DNA of 64,000 nt from Bacteroidota bacterium (GTDB lineage Bacteria; Bacteroidota; Bacteroidia; Bacteroidales; Dysgonomonadaceae). The position numbers were made by a program, and so were the translations under genes. The stretch lies in NCBI GenBank assembly GCA_023437305.1, contig JAEZGN010000002.1:1-64000 (forward strand), read 5' to 3'. This document shows positions 19,582 through 28,921 of this stretch, piece by piece. The notes under the pieces were generated by a model, which saw only the letters and a list, made by a program, of their open reading frames with translations, made no database searches and had not been told where the DNA came from. Each line of letters begins with the position of its first letter. The first letter of the stretch is position 1.

Positions 19582-20213
19582 TCTTTTACTGTTATTTCCA
19601 GGTGGGAACAACTACCCGATTTCCCAGGAGTGGCCCGTGGACAACCGGTATTAGCAGCCGGAGAAAGCCCCCAAAGTACATGCGTCTATCTAGCTGGAGG
19701 CTTCCAGCCTATCTTAAACGGAAAGGAACCGATTGTCCCGACGGACGTATTGGTATTCGACCCAGCAACTTCGACCTGGCAACAAGAGACCGTTCTTCCC
19801 CCGTTTAAGGACGGGACGAACCGTACCCTGACAGGTGGCTGCGCCGTGACTTTCCAATCGGATAAAATCTTATTTATGGGAGGCGTGAACTACGATTGTT
19901 TCCTAGCCGCCATCGCCCGCCCGATCCATTTAGCGAGAGCGGAGGCGGCTCAAGACTCGGCGGCCATTACCCGCCTGCAAGCGGAAGCCAATGCCTATAT
20001 GCACCATCCGGTAGAATGGTACCGATTCAATACCGCCTTACTTCAATACAACACCTCCTCAAAAGAATGGAGTGATCTGGCGAATATGAACAATTAGCAC
20101 GAGCTGGTGCCGGAGCAGTTATCCAAAATAACCGATTAATCATCGCAAATGGCGAAGTAAAACCAGGTATCCGGACATCGCAGGTCAATCAAGCAATTAT
20201 ATTCTCCAAATGA
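19582..20213 (+). pseudogene. Kelch-type mutarotase (NanM-like), 5'-truncated by the IS and frameshifted
   Basis: Directly after the IS the frame reads SRWEQLPDFPG, then GESPQSTCVYLAGGF, PTDVLVFDPATSTWQQE and ILFMGGVNYDCFL, which are kelch beta-propeller repeats as in N-acetylneuraminate epimerase. At about 20085-20097 the frame ends in NMNN-stop. The neighbouring frame continues EQLARAGAGAVIQNNRLIIA and VNQAIIFSK to a TGA at 20211-20213, the natural C-terminus, so there is one frameshift near the end. The N-terminal part is gone. In intact form such proteins convert sialic acid anomers, usually beside nan genes, none of which are present here. Confidence 0.75.
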
Positions 20214-20359
20214 ATATATATGTCCAACCCCAACATTCCTATCATATTAAGCTCATCTTACAGTTTATCAGACAAGACATCCTCACTCATCGAGATCATA
20301 CCGCTCTCCCATTGAGAGGGGTTTCCTTGTTTTCCGAAATAATGTCCGAGATAGAGATC

Positions 20360-20620
20360 TTAGATATCATATTTCTCGATCCACACACATCTTCTTACAA
20401 AGATAGAAAAGCTAACACCCAGCAATCTATTGCTGGATTCGAAAGTGTCGTCGCTAATACCATAAGCAGTATCTTTACCTATAAAAGTAGTTGACCCAGG
20501 AATGTGAAAGACAACCTCCAGAGTACGCTCACCTAAATCCAGGATTTCACCGCCTTTGATGAAATTCAGTTCTCTGTAAATGAGACAAACGGCTTTTTTC
20601 GAAATCTTACCAACAGCCAA
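20360..20620 (-). pseudogene. Possible metallo-beta-lactamase-fold remnant
   Basis: The minus-strand frame contains KGGEILDLGERTLEVVFHIPG, which resembles the GDxIDLGGRxLEVIHTPGHTPG segment of MBL-fold hydrolases. The metal-binding His residues before and after it are missing, and the alignment breaks right after the Pro-Gly. It is a tentative reading of a short decayed piece. Confidence 0.3.
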
Positions 20621-20830
20621 TGACTCTATATGCTAAGTCTTCATAAAGTTTTCTTCCTTAGCTTTTTGTAAGGATAGAGACCAAGTTTGTTCCCAAGTAA
20701 TGATCTCCAAAAGTTCCTCCAACATCCCGCATCCGAGAAGTTCGCCATGAGTTGTTTACACTCGTGCATCGTCTCGATTTCGATTACCTTTATGATGCCC
20801 AGTTCCACCAAAAATGCTATATAACAGACA

Positions 20831-20971
20831 TTTATATATAGAAAGACCGCTTATCCCTCTATGTCGCTCTTATACTTCACGGAAGAAGATATTTCTCAAG
20901 TGGTACAAACCATTAAAACTGCTATGGATACTATTGAAGCCAAGATATTTGGGAAATATGGGTTCATCTAA
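20831..20971 (+). pseudogene. Unidentified C-terminal gene fragment
   Basis: An open stretch ends LLYFTEEDISQVVQTIKTAM...GKYGFI-stop. The TEEDIxxVVxTIK pattern is a common end of PLP-dependent aminotransferases, but it is too short to assign. No start is visible, so it is a 3' remnant. Confidence 0.3.
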
Positions 20972-21118
20972 TCTTTCAGCGTAAATATCGAAATCACCCA
21001 AAACTCTTTAAGTTGCTTACTTAAACTAACGATATCCCTATCTACAAAGGTAAAGCATTTACTACAGTGTAATTTACAAGGGGATAGTCTTGATCTTATA
21101 AATTCGTAATCCATATTA

Positions 21119-22246
21119 TTATTCTATATCAGGTATTTTATTAACGGCTTCTCTTTTCTTATCATCCAATATTCGAGCATAGATTTGAGTTGTTTTTAAT
21201 TCTTTATGCCCTAATAGCTTAGATACAGTATATATTTCAGTTCCTAAATTTAGCTGCATAACAGCGAATGTATGCCGCCCGCAATGGAAAGTGATGTCTT
21301 TTAAAATACCTGCTTTCATACACCACTTTTCCAATGCTTGATTATGCCAAGCAGAATATTTAAGTCCTAAGAAAACCCGTTCTTCAGGCTTCCCTCTTTG
21401 TCCGAGATAGCGAGTCGCCTGATTGGAAATATCTAAGTATTCAAAACCTTTGGTTTTCTTTTGTCGAAAAACGATTCGGGTTTGTCCGTCAAGTTCCTGA
21501 ACTTCATTCCATGTGAGCTTTTGAATATCGCTCCATCTCATACCAGTTAAACAAGAAAAAAGAAAAGCCTGTTTCAATATTGGGAATTTACACTCCTCTT
21601 TCGCTAACTTTTGCAGTTCTTCCAAAGTTAGATACTCTCTATAGGTATCTTCAGTTTTAACAGGCTTTACTGCTAATGCAGGATTGTACGGAATTATTCC
21701 ATCTTCTACAGCCTGATTTAATGTCGCTTTTAGCTTAAGAAAATAACTACTTTGGCTATTGGCTGAAAGATTTGTTCCACTTTTTGTTTTGGCATTTTTA
21801 GTTAAATGATTCTTAAAGCCTTCAACAAAAGCCTTGTCTACTCCTTCAAAAGTAGTATCATGCCCTGCATAGGCAATAAGATGTTTGAGAGAACTATCCC
21901 AATTTCCATAATTACCAGGAGAATTTTTGCGTTGGTCAATCAGTCCTTTTATGTATTCGACTAGGTTAGTTCTAATTTTATATTCTACTGTAAAGCCATA
22001 TTGCTTATTTTGCGAAGCAAGCAGACGTTTGGCTTTTACAGCTTCTGCCATTTCAAGATTTACTTTATTGTGCTCTTTCTCTGCTTTGGTTCGTGCTGGG
22101 TCTATCAAGTAATATTCTAAAGTTTCATATTTACGGTTGTGTTTAATCTTTCCCTCTTCGGTTTTGGTATATCCCATGTAATATTCCAACGAAAGAGAAA
22201 CCCGATTTGTGGTCTTTGATTTACGTTTGATTAACTTGATTTCCAT
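21119..22246 (-). CDS. Tyrosine recombinase / integrase (Bacteroidetes type)
   Basis: 375 residues from the chosen ATG at 22246; an in-frame ATG at 22288 would add 14 residues but overlaps a perfect inverted repeat. Domains: an N-terminal arm-binding region (IKLIKRKSKTTNRVSLSL), a SAM-like core-binding domain (about 95-190), and a catalytic domain with Arg in TGMRWSD, HxxR in HCGRHTFA and the Tyr nucleophile in TQIYARIL. It cuts and rejoins DNA for integration or excision. It lies 174 bases from the 3' end of mnmE and at the boundary between accessory and core DNA, so it is probably the integrase of the island to its left. Confidence 0.9.
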   Translation of the reverse strand: MEIKLIKRKSKTTNRVSLSLEYYMGYTKTEEGKIKHNRKYETLEYYLIDPARTKAEKEHNKVNLEMAEAVKAKRLLASQNKQYGFTVEYKIRTNLVEYIKGLIDQRKNSPGNYGNWDSSLKHLIAYAGHDTTFEGVDKAFVEGFKNHLTKNAKTKSGTNLSANSQSSYFLKLKATLNQAVEDGIIPYNPALAVKPVKTEDTYREYLTLEELQKLAKEECKFPILKQAFLFSCLTGMRWSDIQKLTWNEVQELDGQTRIVFRQKKTKGFEYLDISNQATRYLGQRGKPEERVFLGLKYSAWHNQALEKWCMKAGILKDITFHCGRHTFAVMQLNLGTEIYTVSKLLGHKELKTTQIYARILDDKKREAVNKIPDIE

Positions 22247-22269
22247 AGCTGTAATATTTTTACATTTAT

Positions 22270-22297
22270 TTACGACAAATATAATCATTTGTCGTAA
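22270..22297. repeat. Perfect 11-6-11 inverted repeat upstream of the integrase
   Basis: TTACGACAAAT, a 6-base spacer (ATAATC), then ATTTGTCGTAA. The 28-base layout equals that of Xer/dif-type and other tyrosine-recombinase core sites, and it lies 24 bases upstream of the integrase start. It could be the attachment core or an operator for int. No second copy was seen in the window. Confidence 0.6.
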
Positions 22298-22419
22298 TAT
22301 TGTAGCAAATATTTACGGTAAATTGAGAAAATATTGTTTTTTCAAAATCCAAATTGTATGTATAATTAATTGAAATACAGTGTATTTATTTGATTTTTAT
22401 TTACTATTATTTTATTAAG

Positions 22420-23811
22420 TTACTTTCCGATACAAAACTTACTAAAAATATTACCCAATATCTCATCAGTAGAAATTTGACCCGTAATTTCGCCCAGATA
22501 ATACATACATTCACGAATATCCTGCGACAGAAAATCCCCCGATATTTTTAGTTCTAACCCTTCAGAGACACGTTTTATAGCAGTCAATGCATTTTGGAGA
22601 GCCTCATAATGACGAACATTTGTAACAATGATGTCTTGCTCACTAATTTCGGGGATATTTGCCGTATTTACTAATAAGTCTTCCAACTGATCAGTTCCCT
22701 GCTCATATTTAGCCGAGATGAAAACCCGCTCAGGAATTTTATCTAACAGAAGCTTTTCTTTTTCTGCTTTTCTTTCTGCCGAAATAATATCAACCTTATT
22801 GAAAACAAGAACCAATTTTCTATCGCCAACTACAGGTAGTATTTTTTGAGACAACTCCTCAATATGCTCATTTATAGTTTCACAATCAGCGACCCACAAA
22901 ACAATATTCGCTTGTTCTATCTTCTTAAATGTACGTTCAATGCCAAGACTTTCTATCTCGTCATGAGTATCTCGTATTCCCGCAGTATCAATAAGTCTGA
23001 AAGTCAGTCCTTGTATATTAATCGTATCCTCAATAACATCCCTCGTTGTACCATGAATATCGGATACAATTGCTTTTTCCTCATGCAAAAGAAGGTTGAG
23101 TAAGGTAGACTTTCCGGCATTTGTTTCGCCTATAATTGCAACCGGAATACCGGATTTAACGGCATTACCTATGCTAAAAGAATCTGCCAGTTTCTTTATA
23201 TGCGATTCTATCTGATGTGCTGCTTCTTTTAGGTGGTCTCTATTTGCGAATTCAACATCCTCTTCCGAAAAGTCTAGTTCAAGCTCTATCAAAGATGTAA
23301 AATTCAACAGTTCAGTACGAAGCTCAATCAGCTTATTACTAAAACCTCCACGCATCTGATTCATTGCCAAGCGATGTGTTGCGGCTGAAGATGACGCTAT
23401 TAAGTCTGCCACCGATTCGGCCTGAGACAAATCCATCTTACCATTTAAGAAAGCTCGTTGAGTAAATTCTCCCGGTTGAGCCAAAGATGCACCTTTCGAT
23501 ATAAGAAGCTGTAATATATTTTGTTGAATATAATTAGAACCATGACAGGATATTTCTATTATATCTTCGCCGGTAAACGAATGTGGATTTCGGAATACAC
23601 TCACCAATACATCATCTAACACCACATTATCTTTAACGATAGATCCGAAATGAACTGTATAAGCTTTTGCTTCCGCAAGCTTTTTCCCCTTAAAGGATTT
23701 AAAAACAGCGTCAACTAATTCTATACATCCATTTCCAGAGAGACGTATAATGGCTATTCCTCCTATACCTGCAGGTGTAGATATAGCTGCTATTATATTG
23801 TTTTCTTTCAT
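22420..23811 (-). CDS. mnmE: tRNA uridine-5-carboxymethylaminomethyl modification GTPase MnmE
   Basis: 463 residues from MKENNIIAAI; an ATG two codons earlier is also possible. An N-terminal tetrahydrofolate-binding domain is followed by helical and G domains with G1 GETNAGKST, G3 DTAG and G4 NKVD, and the conserved C-terminal FCIGK with its catalytic Cys. With MnmG it modifies U34 of certain tRNAs. The gene is complete up to its last codon, although an integrase gene sits beside it. The minus strand orientation fits the leftward leading strand. Confidence 0.96.
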   Translation of the reverse strand: MKENNIIAAISTPAGIGGIAIIRLSGNGCIELVDAVFKSFKGKKLAEAKAYTVHFGSIVKDNVVLDDVLVSVFRNPHSFTGEDIIEISCHGSNYIQQNILQLLISKGASLAQPGEFTQRAFLNGKMDLSQAESVADLIASSSAATHRLAMNQMRGGFSNKLIELRTELLNFTSLIELELDFSEEDVEFANRDHLKEAAHQIESHIKKLADSFSIGNAVKSGIPVAIIGETNAGKSTLLNLLLHEEKAIVSDIHGTTRDVIEDTINIQGLTFRLIDTAGIRDTHDEIESLGIERTFKKIEQANIVLWVADCETINEHIEELSQKILPVVGDRKLVLVFNKVDIISAERKAEKEKLLLDKIPERVFISAKYEQGTDQLEDLLVNTANIPEISEQDIIVTNVRHYEALQNALTAIKRVSEGLELKISGDFLSQDIRECMYYLGEITGQISTDEILGNIFSKFCIGK

Positions 23812-24061
23812 AATCAATTATTAATACGAATCAGCAATATGTTAAGTCCCAAAAGGTGACAAAAGTAACATGTTTTACATTCTTTTTACTGTAACCTTTC
23901 TGCTTGCAAAGCTCGGTTTTCAGTATCACCTTAAATAGATAAAATTATACAGATCAAATAACTATTGCAAATTAATAAAACAAAGATATTAAATTGTTGG
24001 TTGGTTCTGAAATTATCCGACTTTCAAGAACATAATAAATTGATTATGAAATATAGCTTCC

Positions 24062-24838
24062 TCAGTTTTTCGGGGTTTCCTCGTAATTCTTTACTTCATA
24101 GAAATATACATTCTCACCCATCTCATTATGCTCCAGATTTTCTCCCACTACTCTTATTATCCGATATGGTTTATCGGATTTTTCTTTGGGCAATTCTGTC
24201 TGGATAATATAAGCACCCATACTGGGATTGTCTTTTCCTACATATTCCTGCACACGCTGTACAGAGTTGATCACAGCCTCTTTATCATCAATATATACCC
24301 TCACTTTGAAAAATTCAGGTTTAACTGAGATGTCCACTTCTTTTTCTGCCTTAGCTTTGTTTAGCTGCACTTCTTTGGAATATGTAAGTAGTTTTCCCAC
24401 ACTCATAGGTCGTGTGTATATAAAGAGCCCATTATATCCTCCCTCTACTTTAAATGCATTTGTTCCATAAAGCTCCAGACGGTGATAACGTGGATTTATC
24501 GTCAGATCCCTATCTGCGATTACATTCCATGCCCAAAACTCAAGACGTTTGTCGTCGTCCGCCACTGCGTCTCTTCGAGGATACTCTTTCGGGCGAAGTG
24601 CATAAAAAGACTTGTATTTCCCTTTCTTTACATTTTCCAAAGAGTAATAGCCGTCTTTATCTGAATACGTTTGATAAGCAGGCGAAAAATCCGAATAATT
24701 AAGTCCTATCCAGCAACTGTCGATAGGATTTCCATTGAAATCTGTAACCCGTCCTGAGATTGTTACAAATTCTTGTGCATAGATGGTGTTGATACCTATT
24801 ACGAATAAAATTAGAAAAAGTAATTGTGTTCTTTTCAT
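24062..24838 (-). CDS. Exported protein with carboxypeptidase-regulatory-like domain
   Basis: 258 residues. Signal peptide (LLFLILFVIGINTIYAQ), then an Ig-like carboxypeptidase-regulatory domain (about 25-85; ISGRVTDFNGNPIDSCWIGL, DGYYSLENVKKGKY) and an unassigned C-terminal region. Such domains occur in periplasmic and surface proteins of Bacteroidetes. Function unknown. It lies between mnmE and the purF-like gene but is separated from the latter by a terminator, so it is probably transcribed alone. Confidence 0.7.
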   Translation of the reverse strand: MKRTQLLFLILFVIGINTIYAQEFVTISGRVTDFNGNPIDSCWIGLNYSDFSPAYQTYSDKDGYYSLENVKKGKYKSFYALRPKEYPRRDAVADDDKRLEFWAWNVIADRDLTINPRYHRLELYGTNAFKVEGGYNGLFIYTRPMSVGKLLTYSKEVQLNKAKAEKEVDISVKPEFFKVRVYIDDKEAVINSVQRVQEYVGKDNPSMGAYIIQTELPKEKSDKPYRIIRVVGENLEHNEMGENVYFYEVKNYEETPKN

Positions 24839-24918
24839 ATTATATATTTAATGGTTTACCTCTTTTATAATAAGACTATTTTAAGAGGAACATGGTTACA
24901 TGAAAAGTGAACAAAAAA

Positions 24919-24941
24919 AGAGCTGATATAAAATCAGCTCT
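24919..24941 (-). terminator. Intrinsic terminator after the purF-like gene
   Basis: Stem AGAGCTGAT/ATCAGCTCT with a 5-base loop, followed on the minus strand by a T run. It sits 15 bases past the stop codon of the purF-like gene. Confidence 0.8.
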
Positions 24942-24955
24942 CTTATATATTACTC

Positions 24956-26851
24956 TTAATAAGAGCGGTTATTTTTTCCTTCTATATAATTCAAGAAAGC
25001 GGTGTTTACCATTCTGTTTCCGCCCGGAGTTGGATAATTTCCCGAAAAATACCAGTCTCCTTTGTGATTAGGTGTCGCTTTATGAAGGTTTTCAATGCTT
25101 TGAAAAACAATTTCAATCTCAGCCTTTGTTCCTTTTGGTGTTAGCATTTCAGCCATTTTTTTCGAAATATCTTCATCAGTAAAAGGAGCATAAATTTCTT
25201 TCACATAGTTTACTATCTCTTCCTTAGGCTTATCTTTCTGAGCCAAAGATTTGCGATATACTTCGTCTATCACCGACTGCATTCCTCTTTCTTTCAACAA
25301 TTCGATAGCAGCCCTGAATGCAGCAAATTCATTCATTCTCGACATATCGATACCATAACAGTCTGGATAACGTATTTGAGGAGAAGAAGACACAATAACT
25401 ATCTTCTTCGGATGAATCCTATCCAAGATCTTTATTATACTCTGTTTCAGCGTAGTACCTCTTACTATACTATCGTCGATAACGACAAGATTATCTTCAT
25501 ACGGTTTTATTGAGTCATAGGTAACATCATATACGTGTGCAGCCAAGTCGTCACGGCTCTTATCTTGTGCAATAAAGGTTCTTAGCTTTATGTCTTTTAT
25601 CACAACTTTTTCGGTACGAACCCGCATAGAGAGAATCCTCTGCAATTCCTCTTCGGTAACAGATGGCCCCTTTTCCTTTATTTTTCGGAGCTTAACATCA
25701 TTCATATGCTTATTGAATGCGTCGGTCATCCCGAAGAAAGCAACTTCTGCCGTATTGGGAATAAAAGAAAATACAGTATGCTGAATATCCGAATCTATGG
25801 CTTTCAGAATTTGAGGTAAAAGGAGTTTTCCCAATTCTTTTCGCTCATTATATATATCAGAATCTGATCCACGAGAAAAATAAATACGTTCGAACGAACA
25901 TGGAGAAACATTTCTAGGTTCTTGTATCTGAGAAAACAGAACTGTACCATCTTTCTTTACGATAATGGCCTGTCCCGGGCTCAGCTCTTTTATATCGGCA
26001 ACGTCAAGCCCCAAAGCTGTCTGTATAACAGGTCTTTCTGATGCAACAACAACAATTTCATCGTCATTATAATAGAATGCGGGACGAATTCCGGAAGGAT
26101 CCCTGTATACAAAGCCATCGCCACATCCGATTAGCCCTCCTATAGTATAACCTCCATCCCATTTCTCACTTGCCTTGTTAAGCATAAAATGGATATCAAG
26201 ATTTTTCTCTATCAGTGTATTTAGATCATCACCTTTTGCTCCGGTACTCTTACTATATTTATCAAACTGATACTGAACCTCTCTATCGAGGTAATGACCA
26301 AGCGATTCGAGAAGTACAAATGTATCTGTATAGTCGCGAGGATGCTGACCTTGTGCTAACAACTCGGCAAACAGTTCATCTACATTTGTCATATTAAAAT
26401 TGCCGGCTAAAGCCAAATTCCTTGATCGCCAGTTGTTGCGACGCATAAATGGATGAACGTATGAAATTCCGCTTTTTCCTGTAGTGCTGTAACGCAAATG
26501 CCCTAAAAATAACTCTCCGGCAAATGGAAGATATTTACTGGCATAATCAGCATCATTGAGTTTATCTTCTGATACTTTCTCATAGTTTTGATAAACATTT
26601 GTAAAAATCTCTGAGATAGCACTTGACCCCGCGGCTCTTTCTCTGAATATGAATTCATTACCGGGAGGTGATTCTAACTTTACAACAGCCAAGCCTGCGC
26701 CCTCTTGACCTCGATTGTGTTGTTTTTCCATTAGCAAATAGAGTTTATTCAACCCATACTGCCATGTACCATATTTTTTTTGGTAATATTCGAGCGGTTT
26801 TAATAAGCGTATCATGACGATACCGCATTCATGCTTTAATGGCTCTGTCAT
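24956..26851 (-). CDS. Amidophosphoribosyltransferase family protein (long Bacteroidetes form)
   Basis: 631 residues against ~470-510 for standard PurF. The N-terminal class II glutamine amidotransferase has the nucleophile candidate Cys9 in KHECGIVM, plus QHNRGQEGAGLA and GHLRYSTTG. The phosphoribosyltransferase domain has the PRPP motif VVIDDSIVRGTTL. The usual PurF makes phosphoribosylamine from PRPP and glutamine in the first step of purine synthesis. Extra segments between the domains (around TDAFNKHMNDVKLRKIKEKG) and at the C-terminus explain the length. Bacteroidetes commonly carry this long form, so it may be a paralog with a different role. Confidence 0.85.
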   Translation of the reverse strand: MTEPLKHECGIVMIRLLKPLEYYQKKYGTWQYGLNKLYLLMEKQHNRGQEGAGLAVVKLESPPGNEFIFRERAAGSSAISEIFTNVYQNYEKVSEDKLNDADYASKYLPFAGELFLGHLRYSTTGKSGISYVHPFMRRNNWRSRNLALAGNFNMTNVDELFAELLAQGQHPRDYTDTFVLLESLGHYLDREVQYQFDKYSKSTGAKGDDLNTLIEKNLDIHFMLNKASEKWDGGYTIGGLIGCGDGFVYRDPSGIRPAFYYNDDEIVVVASERPVIQTALGLDVADIKELSPGQAIIVKKDGTVLFSQIQEPRNVSPCSFERIYFSRGSDSDIYNERKELGKLLLPQILKAIDSDIQHTVFSFIPNTAEVAFFGMTDAFNKHMNDVKLRKIKEKGPSVTEEELQRILSMRVRTEKVVIKDIKLRTFIAQDKSRDDLAAHVYDVTYDSIKPYEDNLVVIDDSIVRGTTLKQSIIKILDRIHPKKIVIVSSSPQIRYPDCYGIDMSRMNEFAAFRAAIELLKERGMQSVIDEVYRKSLAQKDKPKEEIVNYVKEIYAPFTDEDISKKMAEMLTPKGTKAEIEIVFQSIENLHKATPNHKGDWYFSGNYPTPGGNRMVNTAFLNYIEGKNNRSY

Positions 26852-27021
26852 AAAAAGATCTCCTTTGTTGGAATTGTGAGAATAATTTTTTTGAGGCTAC
26901 AAAGATAACACGATTTTTCCTCTCGTCCTAGAAATATATTTATTTTAAACCTTCGAGTTTTTTAGATAAAATTTTCACCTTGTTCTACCTCCTCAGCCTA
27001 ACTCTTTTTGAGATTTTCTCA

Positions 27022-28785
27022 TCATGATAACTCCAGACCAAACTCATCCTTCAGCCTGCGTAAGCTTTCGTTTTCTTCCATCATCAGATTAAACTTCTCG
27101 GCAGGGGTGAAAGCTAATTTTTTCTCATTATTTTCACTTATCCTGATCTCCATCCTCAAATGAGTATTACGAAGTTGTGCTCTCAGCCTTGACAATATAT
27201 CCATCTGATATTCAAGAAGCCGTTGTTCCTGAACAGGATTATTTACAATTACCTCAAACACCGTATTTGCGATAAGATTAGGTAGGCAATTGAGCATTGT
27301 ATTTCTCAGATGGAGCTCTTCTGTCAAACTCTCAGCATACGCCTTCCATTCGTTGATAAGTTGGAGTGGAGTAAATCTGTCGTTAAGGACTTCTATTGTT
27401 ATATCAGCCTTAGTCGTTTCCTCCTCTTTTTTCTTTCCGAATGCTGAAATAGAAACACCAAAACCTCCTGCACCGGGTATTGTTTTAGCGGGCTCAGCAT
27501 TCGAGGTAGGTTCTTTGGCTGCAACAGAAGGTGTTACCCTTTGCTGAACGGGAGGTTGTTGAGCAGGTTGCGGGCTCTGCGCCGTCGGCCTCTGATTTGT
27601 AGACGGTACAGCCGCTTGCACAGGTTGTTCCTGCTTGGAGAAGATCGGATCAATTACCTGCTTTTTTTTTTGATCTTCAATTCCTGCTTGAGGTGAAGAT
27701 AATTGGCAAAGCCTAATTATTGTCAAGTCGGAGAGTAATCGCTTATTTCGGCTATATTTATAATTAAGATCACTTTCGTTGACCAACTCGATGGCTTTAT
27801 ACAAAAATTCGTTGGTGCACTTCTTCGCTGTTTCTACGTAGCGGTCTCTGATGGAAGCCCCTACTTCAAACAGTTCTGCGGTCTTCGCATCTTTGCAGAG
27901 CAATAAATCCCTAAAGTGCGAGGCAATACCTGTTATCACATTATTACCATCAAAGCCTTTGCTAAGGATCTCATTCAGGATCAACAAACCCTCTACTACG
28001 TTGTTGGTTAAAATAGAATCTGTCAACCGGAAATAATATTCATAATCCAGAACATTCAGATTCTCGATAACAGCTTTGTACGTTACATTACCCCCTGTAA
28101 AGCTTACTACCTGATCGAAGATAGACAAGGCATCACGCATTCCTCCATCTGCCTTTTGAGCCAAGACGTTCAAGGCTTCGGGCTCGGTCTGTACATGTTC
28201 CTGATCGGCCACATATTGAAGGTGCTCTACTGTATCTTTGATTGTAATACGGCTGAAATCGTATATCTGGCAACGAGAAAGTATGGTTGGAAGTATTTTA
28301 TGCTTTTCGGTTGTAGCCAGAATAAAAATAGCATGGTGAGGCGGTTCTTCCAATGTTTTCAGAAAGGCGTTGAATGCAGCCTGCGAAAGCATGTGCACCT
28401 CATCTATTATATATACCTTGTATTTTCCTATCTGCGGAGGGATACGTACTTGCTCGATCAAAGATCGGATATCGTCTACCGAGTTGTTAGACGCAGCATC
28501 CAATTCGTGTATATTGAAAGACCGCTGCTCGTTAAAGGCAACGCACGATTCGCACCGATTACAAGTTTCGCCATCGGGAGTTGGAGATAGGCAATTTATC
28601 GTTTTCGCAAAAATACGGGCACATGTTGTTTTACCAACACCTCTAGGTCCACAAAAAAGATATGCATGAGCCAGCTTGCCCGACATTATTGCATTCTTTA
28701 GTGTAGTGGTTAATGCCCTTTGCCCCACAACTGAGTTGAAAGTCATAGGACGGTATTTCCTTGCCGAAACTATATAATTATCCAT
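27022..28785 (-). CDS. dnaX: DNA polymerase III subunit gamma/tau
   Basis: 587 residues. AAA+ clamp-loader ATPase with Walker A GPRGVGKTT (46-54), the zinc-binding cluster CNRCESC and Cys64, Walker B IIDEVHML and sensor SRC. After domain III (to ~365) comes a Pro/Gln/Ala-rich linker and a C-terminal tau-like domain. It loads the sliding clamp and tethers polymerase cores. A run of ten A in the mRNA at codons 372-375 lies exactly between the ATPase part and the linker; see the separate entry. The gene stands alone on the minus strand. Confidence 0.96.
   Translation of the reverse strand: MDNYIVSARKYRPMTFNSVVGQRALTTTLKNAIMSGKLAHAYLFCGPRGVGKTTCARIFAKTINCLSPTPDGETCNRCESCVAFNEQRSFNIHELDAASNNSVDDIRSLIEQVRIPPQIGKYKVYIIDEVHMLSQAAFNAFLKTLEEPPHHAIFILATTEKHKILPTILSRCQIYDFSRITIKDTVEHLQYVADQEHVQTEPEALNVLAQKADGGMRDALSIFDQVVSFTGGNVTYKAVIENLNVLDYEYYFRLTDSILTNNVVEGLLILNEILSKGFDGNNVITGIASHFRDLLLCKDAKTAELFEVGASIRDRYVETAKKCTNEFLYKAIELVNESDLNYKYSRNKRLLSDLTIIRLCQLSSPQAGIEDQKKKQVIDPIFSKQEQPVQAAVPSTNQRPTAQSPQPAQQPPVQQRVTPSVAAKEPTSNAEPAKTIPGAGGFGVSISAFGKKKEEETTKADITIEVLNDRFTPLQLINEWKAYAESLTEELHLRNTMLNCLPNLIANTVFEVIVNNPVQEQRLLEYQMDILSRLRAQLRNTHLRMEIRISENNEKKLAFTPAEKFNLMMEENESLRRLKDEFGLELS
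27662..27671 (-). promoter_or_regulatory. dnaX: A10 slippery run in dnaX, candidate gamma-producing slippage site
   Basis: The mRNA reads C-A10-GCAGGTAATTGATC. One extra A (or a -1 ribosomal shift) gives a stop after Ala-Gly-Asn (378 residues). One A fewer gives a stop after Ser-Arg (376 residues). Both shifted frames therefore end within a few codons, leaving just the ATPase part, as in gamma. Thermus dnaX uses transcriptional slippage at an A9 run in this way. Confidence 0.5.
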
Positions 28786-28921
28786 TCTTGATTTTTCTTC
28801 TTTGGTATCACAAAGCTATGAAAAAAAATGGAAAGATAAAATGTAAAAAAAGCAAGAGAGTGACCTTTTTAGCATCTAAAATGTTATATTGATATCAACG
28901 TTTTTAAAACTATCATCTATT

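Larger units (their letters stand above)
20214..21118. other. Decayed intergenic stretch with gene fragments
   Basis: No intact gene. It contains two or three short coding-like fragments on either strand (see 20360-20620 and 20831-20971). A minus-strand open piece at about 20639-20788 ends YPYKKLRKKTL; it is open but of unknown kinship. The stretch lies between the truncated NanM gene and the integrase. Confidence 0.5.

Noticed and set aside
20210..20494. 94-codon plus-strand open frame after the NanM remnant
   Set aside because: Its start overlaps the natural NanM stop and its composition is unlike a real protein. The opposite strand gives a better domain-like match.
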